The notes under the pieces are model-generated. The model was not told the origin of the DNA, ran no database searches, and saw only the letters and a program-made list of their open reading frames with translations. Below are positions 1 through 4,769 of a stretch of DNA of 5,377 nt, in pieces. The position numbers were made by a program, and so were the translations under genes. The stretch lies in assembly GCA_023423475.1 (NCBI GenBank), contig JAFAFN010000241.1, forward strand, positions 1 through 5,377, read 5' to 3'. Source of the stretch: Actinomycetes bacterium (GTDB lineage: Bacteria > Actinomycetota > Acidimicrobiia > Acidimicrobiales > Microtrichaceae). Every line of letters begins with the position of its first letter. Position 1 is the stretch's first letter.

Positions 1-560
1 TGGTCCAGGAGGGCAACCTCGGCCTGGAGCACGCCGTCGACAAGTTCGACTGGCGCAAGGGCTTCAAGTTCTCGACCTACGCCACGTTCTGGATCCGTCA
101 GTCAATCGGCCGGGCGCTCGACCAGAAGGCCTCGTTGGTCCGTCTGCCGGGTGACCGCTCCGCTGCGCTGCGCGCCGCGCTGCGTCAGGTCGCGGGCGAC
201 GGTGACGAGCTCGACGACGAGAACTCGCGCCTCCACCGCCTCACCACGCCGACGTCGCTGGACCGAACCGTCGGCGACGACGACTCCAACGAGCTGGTGG
301 ACCTGCTCGCCGACTCCAAGGCCGGGCCCGAGGAGCTGATGCTCGACGCCGAGCACTCCGAGTGGCTCAACGGCCTGCTCGACGTGCTCGACCCGCGCGC
401 ACGAGAGGCGGTCGAGCAGCGCTTCGGCCTGACCGACGGCCAGCGCCGCAGCTACCGAGAGGTCGGAGAGGACCTCGGCGTCACCGCCGAGGCCGCGCGA
501 CGGCTCGTGAAGCGTGCGGTCAACACCGTGCGCGACCGGGCGCTGGCCACCGCGTCCTGA
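1..560 (+). CDS. Sigma-70 family RNA polymerase sigma factor, C-terminal part (5' end outside window)
   Basis: This is the C-terminal 185 residues of a primary-like (group 1/2) sigma factor, which directs RNA polymerase to promoters. The reading frame is open from base 3. Fragment residues 1-45 ([15 protein letters not shown]..., then [17 protein letters not shown]) are regions 2.2-2.4, the -10 recognition and melting part. Residues about 82-104 ([22 protein letters not shown]) match the region 3.2 finger. Residues 122-180, including [10 protein letters not shown] and [11 protein letters not shown], are region 4, which reads the -35 element. Between VRLP (46-49) and TPTSLD only 32 residues remain, against about 49 in mycobacterial SigA as I recall it, so the region 3 helix-turn-helix appears lost. 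In region 4.2 the usual VTRERIRQIE reads [10 protein letters not shown]. In region 2 one of the paired tryptophans is Phe and the -12-contacting Thr is Gly. The protein is surely a sigma factor; whether it is the housekeeping factor is doubtful, and an alternative SigB-like factor is more likely. Confidence 0.93.
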   Translation, partial: VQEGNLGLEHAVDKFDWRKGFKFSTYATFWIRQSIGRALDQKASLVRLPGDRSAALRAALRQVAGDGDELDDENSRLHRLTTPTSLDRTVGDDDSNELVDLLADSKAGPEELMLDAEHSEWLNGLLDVLDPRAREAVEQRFGLTDGQRRSYREVGEDLGVTAEAARRLVKRAVNTVRDRALATAS

Positions 561-564
561 AGGC

Positions 565-618
565 CGGCTCCGTTACCCGCTTCGGACCCACGGGGTCCGG
601 CCGGTAAACTCGGAGCCG
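565..618 (+). other. Nested 54-base stem structure ending at the DAHP synthase ATG
   Basis: Almost the whole gap between the sigma gene and the DAHP synthase gene can fold into one stem. CGGCTCCG (565-572) pairs perfectly with CGGAGCCG (611-618). Inside it TTACC (573-577) pairs with GGTAA (603-607). Inside that CGGACCC (583-589) pairs with GGGTCCG (593-599) around the loop ACG, with a further T-G pair at 582/600. That makes 21 pairs including one wobble. No T-run follows, so as a terminator for the sigma gene it would be atypical. The outer arm covers the only GGAG upstream of the ATG, so in a read-through transcript it would hide the ribosome site. The pairing is seen directly; the role is inferred. 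Confidence 0.5.
584..610 (+). promoter_or_regulatory. Putative promoter of the DAHP synthase gene
   Basis: TAAACT at 605-610 fits the TAnnnT pattern of an actinobacterial -10 element, and GGAC at 584-587 lies 17 bases upstream in the -35 position. A start 6-9 bases after the -10 would fall at about 616-619, giving a leaderless or nearly leaderless mRNA, which is common in actinobacteria. The same GGAC and CGGTAAACTCG arrangement, at identical spacing, lies upstream of the sulfite reductase. The -35 half is weak against TTGACA (3 of 6 in CGGACC). Confidence 0.45.
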
Positions 619-1995
619 ATGTCTCCCACCTCGACCGACCGAACGGACGCGACGGACTGGGCACCCACCTCGTGGCGTGACCGGACCGCGCTCCAGCAGC
701 CCGACTGGCCCGACGCCGCAGCGCACGACGCTGTGGTGAAGACGCTGTCGAGCTACCCGCCGTTGGTCTTCGCCGGCGAGGCCCGCAACCTGACCTCGGC
801 GCTCGGCCGTGTCGCGGACGGCGGCGCGTTCCTGCTCCAGGCCGGCGACTGCGCCGAGTCCTTCGAGGCGTTCTCCGCCGACTCGATCCGCGAGCGGCTC
901 AAGGTCATCCTCCAGATGGCCGTGGTGCTCACCTACTCCGCGGGGGTCCCCACGGTGAAGGTCGGGCGCATCGCCGGCCAGTTCGGCAAGCCCCGCTCCG
1001 CACCGACCGAGACCGTCGACGGCGTCGAGCTGCCCAGCTTCCGGGGTCACATCGTCAACGACATCGACTTCAGCGCCGCGGCACGCATCCCCGACCCGCA
1101 GCGGCTGCTGCAGGCCTACCACCAGTCCGCGTCCACGTTGAACCTGCTGCGCGCCTTCACCAAGGGCGGCTTCGCGGATCTGTCCCGCGTGCACCAGTGG
1201 AACCAGGAGTTCGTCGCCGCCAGCCCCGAGGGCCGTCGCTACGAGCAGCTCGCCCAGGAGATCGACCGGGCGCTCCGGTTCATGGACGCATGCGGCATCG
1301 ACCACCACACGGTCCCGGCCATCCACGAGGTCGACGTCTGGACCTCGCACGAGGCGCTGCTGCTGGGCTACGAGGAAGCACTCACCCGCCGCGACTCGCT
1401 GACCGGCGACTTCTACGACTGCTCCGCCCACATGGTCTGGATCGGTGAGCGCACCCGGGAGCTCGACGGCGCGCACGTCGAGTTCTTCCGGGGCATCTCG
1501 AACCCCATCGGCTGCAAGGTCGGCCCGACCGCCTCGCCCGACGAGGTGCTCGCGCTCTGCGAGGCGCTCAACCCGGAGCGGATCCCCGGCCGCCTGACGC
1601 TGATCACCCGCATGGGTGCAGAGAAGATCACCGACGGCCTGCGTCCGCTGCTGCGGGCGGTCACCGACGCAGGGCACCCGGTGGTGTGGGCGTGCGACCC
1701 GATGCACGGCAACACCTTCACCGCCCCGAGCGGCCGCAAGACCCGCCACTTCGACGCCATCCTCGACGAGATCAAGGGCTTCTTCGACGCCCACCGCGCC
1801 GAGGGCACCTGGGCCGGCGGTGTGCACGTCGAGCTCACCGGCGACGACGTGACCGAGTGCCTCGGCGGCGCCGAGGACCTGCTCGACGGCGACCTCGGGC
1901 TCCGCTACGAGACCATGTGCGACCCGCGGCTCAACGGCCGGCAGTCGGTCGACCTGGCGTTCCGCGTCTCGGAGCTGCTCCGCCAGCGAGGCTGA
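619..1995 (+). CDS. aroG: Class II 3-deoxy-D-arabino-heptulosonate 7-phosphate (DAHP) synthase
   Basis: The enzyme condenses phosphoenolpyruvate with erythrose 4-phosphate to DAHP, the first committed step towards aromatic amino acids, in the cytosol. The 458-residue protein is full length for class II (about 460 in Mycobacterium tuberculosis). Landmarks in order: LLQAGDCAESF (72-82), VKVGRIAGQFGKPRS (113-127), HQWNQEF (192-198), FYDCSAHMVWIGERTRELDG (265-284), LTLITRMGAEKI (326-337), WACDPMHGNTF (357-367), GGVHVELTG (400-408) and YETMCDPRLN (430-439). By alignment from memory, the metal ligands are Cys78, His363, Glu405 and Asp435. The wording is closer to plant enzymes than to mycobacterial AroG. 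ATG 619 is chosen because the in-frame stretch upstream is non-conserved and belongs to the gap; the only GGAG (612-615) is 3 bases from it, too close for a good ribosome site. The symbol follows mycobacterial use; class II enzymes are also called aroF or aroH. Feedback control cannot be read from sequence. Confidence 0.96.
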   Translation: MSPTSTDRTDATDWAPTSWRDRTALQQPDWPDAAAHDAVVKTLSSYPPLVFAGEARNLTSALGRVADGGAFLLQAGDCAESFEAFSADSIRERLKVILQMAVVLTYSAGVPTVKVGRIAGQFGKPRSAPTETVDGVELPSFRGHIVNDIDFSAAARIPDPQRLLQAYHQSASTLNLLRAFTKGGFADLSRVHQWNQEFVAASPEGRRYEQLAQEIDRALRFMDACGIDHHTVPAIHEVDVWTSHEALLLGYEEALTRRDSLTGDFYDCSAHMVWIGERTRELDGAHVEFFRGISNPIGCKVGPTASPDEVLALCEALNPERIPGRLTLITRMGAEKITDGLRPLLRAVTDAGHPVVWACDPMHGNTFTAPSGRKTRHFDAILDEIKGFFDAHRAEGTWAGGVHVELTGDDVTECLGGAEDLLDGDLGLRYETMCDPRLNGRQSVDLAFRVSELLRQRG

Positions 1996-2010
1996 GCACC
2001 GATCCGCCCC

Positions 2011-2049
2011 CTGACCGGTGTGGGCTGCTCGGGAATGCGGACCGGTCGG
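2011..2049 (+). terminator. Inverted repeat after the DAHP synthase gene, possible terminator
   Basis: GACCGGT (2013-2019) and ACCGGTC (2041-2047) are perfect inverted repeats, extendable by one G-T and one C-G pair to nine pairs (2011-2019 with 2041-2049). The intervening loop is 21 bases and there is no T-run, so this is not a typical intrinsic terminator. It starts 16 bases past the stop codon, a natural place for one. The right arm also overlaps the first of three GGTCGG copies, so it could instead belong to the control region of the sulfur operon. Confidence 0.3.
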
Positions 2050-2055
2050 CCATTG

Positions 2056-2088
2056 TTGACTGGACTGGTCGGATTTGAACGGTAAACT
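2056..2088 (+). promoter_or_regulatory. Putative promoter of the sulfite reductase-cysH operon
   Basis: The -10 candidate TAAACT lies at 2083-2088 inside CGGTAAACTCG, identical to the 11 bases before the DAHP synthase gene. Two -35 candidates exist: TTGACT (2056-2061, 5 of 6 to TTGACA, but a long 21-base spacer) and TGGACT (2061-2066, 4 of 6, 16-base spacer). The second has its GGAC at the same distance as in the other promoter. A start near 2095-2098 would leave a leader of about 50 bases before the ATG. Confidence 0.5.
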
Positions 2089-2098
2089 CGACCATCGC

Positions 2099-2115
2099 GG
2101 TCGGCATTGCCGACC
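2099..2115. promoter_or_regulatory. 17-bp palindrome in the sulfite reductase leader, candidate operator
   Basis: GGTCGGCATTGCCGACC is a perfect palindrome with 8-bp arms around one central T. It begins 10 bases after the putative -10, which is where a repressor site would block initiation or early elongation. As RNA it would give a 7-bp stem with an ATT loop. Related sequences occur at 2044-2060 (GGTCGGCCATTGTTGAC, across the -35 candidate) and 2067-2080 (GGTCGGATTTGAAC). The symmetry is seen; the binding protein is unknown, and a dimeric sulfur or cysteine regulator is only a guess. Confidence 0.4.
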
Positions 2116-2136
2116 CCGAGCTCGAGTCGAACCCCC

Positions 2137-2141
2137 GGGAG
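2137..2141 (+). promoter_or_regulatory. Ribosome binding site of the sulfite reductase gene
   Basis: GGGAG lies four bases before ATG 2146. It supports that start over the in-frame TTG at 2107, which lies inside the palindrome, and over the in-frame ATG at 2242, which has no purine-rich stretch at the right distance. Confidence 0.6.
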
Positions 2142-2145
2142 CAGT

Positions 2146-3978
2146 ATGAGCACCATCGAGATCGACACCGACGGAGAGGTCGTCCTCGGCGGCGAGGGCG
2201 CCCGTCTCGGCGGCGCAGGAACCCCGGTCGTCGACCCGGGCATGATCGCCGACATCCGCAAGTTCGAGAAGTGCCTCGCCGGCTACCTCGACGGATCGAT
2301 CGACGAGGACGTCTTCAAGGTCTTCCGCCTGGCCAACGGTGTCTACGGACAGCGCCAGGGCGGACACAACCAGATGATCCGCATCAAGGCGCCCTACGGA
2401 GCGATCACCCCCACGCAGCTCGACGCGATGGCCGACATCTCCGAGAAGTACAGCCGCGGTTGGGGCCACCTCACCACGCGCCAGAACGTGCAGTTCCACT
2501 TCGTCGACCTCGAGCGTGTGCCCGACCTGCTGTGGGAGCTCGCCCAGGTCGGCCTCACCACCCGAGAGGCCTGCTCCGACACGGTTCGCAACGTCATGGG
2601 CTGCCACCTCGCCGGCGCGTGCCCCCACGAGGTGCTCGACATCCAGCCCTGGGCCGACGCGACGTTCTGGCACTTCCTGCGCAACCCGATCTCGCAGCGC
2701 CTCCCCCGCAAGTTCAAGATCAACTTCTCCGGCTGCGCCACCGACTGCGGCCAGGCGATGTTCAACGACGTCGGCGTCATCGCGGTCAACCGCACGCTGG
2801 ACGACGGCACGGTCGAGCCCGGCTTCCGGGTGTACGTCGCAGGCGGCCTCGGCGCCAACCCGCACCCCGCCCTCGCGCTCGAGGAGTTCACCTCGCGCGA
2901 GGACCTGCTCGCCACCATCGAGGCGTGCGTCAGGGTCTTCGAGCAGACCGGCAACCGCGACAACAAGCTCCGCGCCCGCATGAAGTGGGTCGTCGACGAG
3001 CTCGGCTTCGAGGAGATGCAGCGTCGCATCTTCGCCTCCCGCAAGTTCCTGATGGCCTCGTCGAGCTGGCCGGGCGGCATCCCCAGCCAGGTCATCGAGC
3101 GCGGCGACTCCCCTGCGGGCAGCGGCGGCGACGTCACCCCCGTCGGCCAGGGCCAGCCGGTGTTCCTGCGTGGCACCTCGCCCCGTCTCCGCTGGACCGA
3201 GGCCAACGTCGTGCGCGGCACCGCCAACGGCACGGTCTCGGCCCTCGCCTGGTCGCGACTCGGTGACGTCACCGCAGAGCAGTTCCGGGGCATCGCCTCG
3301 ATCAGCCGCGACTTCGACGCCGAGGTCCGCATCACGAACCGTCAGAACTTCGTGTTCCGCGGGCTCTCCGACGACCAGCTCGGCGACCTGTACCTGCGCC
3401 TCGAGGCGATCGGCATGGCCGAGCCCGGCGCCGAGCTGAGCCGTGACGTCGTCGCCTGCCCCGGCGCCGACACCTGCAACCTCGCCGTCACCCAGTCCCG
3501 CGGGCTGGCCAACGCGATCGGCGAGGCGCTCGACGCCGCCGGACTCGGCGAGGTCGAGGGCGTGCGGACCAACATCTCGGGCTGCACCAACTCCTGCGGT
3601 CAGCACCACATCTCGGACATCGGCTTCTTCGGCGCAGAGCGTCGGGCCCACGGCCGCTCGGCCCCCGGCTACCAGATGCTGCTGGGCGGCTACGTCGGAC
3701 AGGAGCAGATCCAGTTCGGCGCCAAGGCGCTGCGCCTGCCGGCCAAGGCAGCTCCCGAGGCCGCCGTGCGCGTCATCGGCCGGTTCGCCAGCGAGCGCGA
3801 ATTCGCCGAGCCGTTCCAGGGCTGGCTCGAGCGCTCCGGCGGGGCCAAGGGCGTCGCCGAGTGGCTCGCCGACCTCGACGTCTTCCCCACCCCGGAGGAG
3901 AACGAGGACTTCTACGTGGACTTCGGCGAGACCGGTCCGTACGAGAAGGAGATCGGCGACTCGGAGTGTGCGGTCTGA
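2146..3978 (+). CDS. sir: Sirohaem [4Fe-4S] sulfite (or nitrite) reductase
   Basis: This 610-residue protein belongs to the NirA/CysI family, which carries out six-electron reduction of sulfite to sulfide or nitrite to ammonia. It has two similar halves, each a ferredoxin-like half-domain (about 60-125 and 335-410) followed by a sirohaem/cluster domain (about 140-300 and 430-575). The C-terminal half carries the cluster and sirohaem ligands Cys438-x5-Cys444 and Cys480-x3-Cys484 (ACPGADTCN, SGCTNSCGQ). Unusually against CysI or mycobacterial NirA, the N-terminal half also has Cys153-x5-Cys159 and Cys197-x3-Cys201. Anion-binding residues matching those of E. coli CysI appear at Arg112, Arg148, Lys189 and Lys191. 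No flavin domain is present and no cysJ lies nearby, so ferredoxin is the likely donor. Coupling to cysH argues for sulfite; nitrite reduction cannot be excluded from sequence. The tail ends GDSECAV, with Cys608 near the C-terminus. Start ATG 2146 follows GGGAG. Confidence 0.93.
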   Translation: MSTIEIDTDGEVVLGGEGARLGGAGTPVVDPGMIADIRKFEKCLAGYLDGSIDEDVFKVFRLANGVYGQRQGGHNQMIRIKAPYGAITPTQLDAMADISEKYSRGWGHLTTRQNVQFHFVDLERVPDLLWELAQVGLTTREACSDTVRNVMGCHLAGACPHEVLDIQPWADATFWHFLRNPISQRLPRKFKINFSGCATDCGQAMFNDVGVIAVNRTLDDGTVEPGFRVYVAGGLGANPHPALALEEFTSREDLLATIEACVRVFEQTGNRDNKLRARMKWVVDELGFEEMQRRIFASRKFLMASSSWPGGIPSQVIERGDSPAGSGGDVTPVGQGQPVFLRGTSPRLRWTEANVVRGTANGTVSALAWSRLGDVTAEQFRGIASISRDFDAEVRITNRQNFVFRGLSDDQLGDLYLRLEAIGMAEPGAELSRDVVACPGADTCNLAVTQSRGLANAIGEALDAAGLGEVEGVRTNISGCTNSCGQHHISDIGFFGAERRAHGRSAPGYQMLLGGYVGQEQIQFGAKALRLPAKAAPEAAVRVIGRFASEREFAEPFQGWLERSGGAKGVAEWLADLDVFPTPEENEDFYVDFGETGPYEKEIGDSECAV

Positions 3979-4727
3979 TGTCGCTCACACTCCCCACTCC
4001 GGCGCCGGCGAACCGTCTCACGGCCACCAACGAGCCGACCGAGCCACTGCCGGGTCCGTTCCGGGCGACCGAGTTCACCGACGACGAGCTCGCCGAGCTC
4101 AACGCCGAGTTCGAGTCGTACCCGGCGTCCAAGATCCTGCGCTGGGCGACCGACAACTTCGGTCCGCACCTGGCGCTGGCCGCGTCGATGACCGATGCCG
4201 TGCTGATCGACCTGGCGGTCAAGGTCGCCCCGGCGATCGAGGTCGTCTTCATCGACACCGGCTACCACTTCCCGGAGACGCTCGAGACCGTCGAGGTCGT
4301 CCGGCGCCGCTACGGCCTCAACCTGCGGATCATGACCGTGGCCCGCCAGGAGGAGGAGCTGTGGAAGGTCGATCCGGCCAACTGCTGCTCCGCGGTCAAG
4401 GTCGGCCAGCTCGACCGTGCGCTCGCCGGCAAGGCCGCCTGGATGTCCGGCCTGCGCCGCGACGAGGCCGAGACCCGGGCGAACGCGCCGATCGTGGCAC
4501 GTGACCTCCGCGGCCTCATCAAGGTGAACCCGCTCGCCAACTGGACCATCGACGACGTCGACGCCTACATCGCGGATCGCGACGTCCCGGTGAACCCGCT
4601 CACGCTGCAGGGCTACCCGTCGATCGGCTGCATGCCCTGCACGCAGCCCGTCGCCGAGGGCGAGGATCCCCGCTCGGGTCGCTGGGCCGGTTCCGGCAAG
4701 ACCGAGTGCGGTCTGCACCTCGGCTGA
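3978..4727 (+). CDS. cysH: Adenylyl-sulfate (APS) reductase, thioredoxin-dependent, assimilatory
   Basis: The enzyme reduces APS to sulfite and AMP with thioredoxin, feeding the sulfite reductase encoded just before it. The 249-residue protein shows the PP-loop-like region LAASMTDAVLIDLA (67-80), FIDTGYHFPET (91-101) and SGLRRDEAETR (157-167). Cys136-Cys137 and Cys218-x2-Cys221 are the four ligands of the [4Fe-4S] cluster that marks APS rather than PAPS reductases. The C-terminal ECGLHLG carries the catalytic Cys244. All key residues are present. The first 28 or so residues are Pro/Thr-rich and look like a disordered extension. The start is taken at 3978, where TGATG overlaps the stop of the reductase by one base, with GGAG at 3963-3966 eleven bases upstream; this indicates translational coupling. 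The frame is open further upstream (to 3861) but only as an overlap with conserved reductase coding sequence. Confidence 0.96.
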   Translation: MSLTLPTPAPANRLTATNEPTEPLPGPFRATEFTDDELAELNAEFESYPASKILRWATDNFGPHLALAASMTDAVLIDLAVKVAPAIEVVFIDTGYHFPETLETVEVVRRRYGLNLRIMTVARQEEELWKVDPANCCSAVKVGQLDRALAGKAAWMSGLRRDEAETRANAPIVARDLRGLIKVNPLANWTIDDVDAYIADRDVPVNPLTLQGYPSIGCMPCTQPVAEGEDPRSGRWAGSGKTECGLHLG

Positions 4728-4734
4728 TCAGCCG

Positions 4735-4757
4735 CCGGCGGCCTGAACGGCTGCCGG
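4735..4757 (+). terminator. GC-rich hairpin between convergent genes, probable terminator
   Basis: CCGGCGGCC (4735-4743) pairs with GGCTGCCGG (4749-4757) around the loop TGAAC: nine pairs with one G-U wobble in the + strand RNA. It begins eight bases after the cysH stop. No T-run follows. On the opposite strand the wobble becomes an A-C mismatch, so the fold favours transcripts of the sulfur operon, though it may stop both convergent genes. Rho-independent stops without U-tracts have been proposed for actinobacteria; the role here is inferred. Confidence 0.5.
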
Positions 4758-4769
4758 ATCGACCGACGA

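Noticed and set aside
514..618. In-frame upstream extension of DAHP synthase
   Set aside because: It would overlap the end of the sigma gene and translate the structured gap into non-conserved sequence; ATG 619 gives the normal family length.
1518..1530. Perfect 13-bp palindrome GGTCGGCCCGACC
   Set aside because: It encodes the conserved VGPT part of DAHP synthase and is explained by codon choice. It serves as a warning that such palindromes arise by chance here.
2107..2145. TTG start giving the sulfite reductase 13 extra residues
   Set aside because: It lies inside the palindrome without a ribosome site, whereas ATG 2146 has GGGAG four bases upstream.
520..3651. Very long open frame on the - strand (1043 codons)
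   Set aside because: It runs antisense to two clearly conserved genes, has low-complexity composition rich in Gly, Ala, Val, Asp and Arg with no recognisable domain, and is the expected by-product of GC-rich third positions.
3443..4504. Open + strand frame of 353 codons crossing from the sulfite reductase into cysH
   Set aside because: It overlaps both conserved genes in another frame and its translation is a Ser/Arg/Pro/Thr-rich shadow without motifs.
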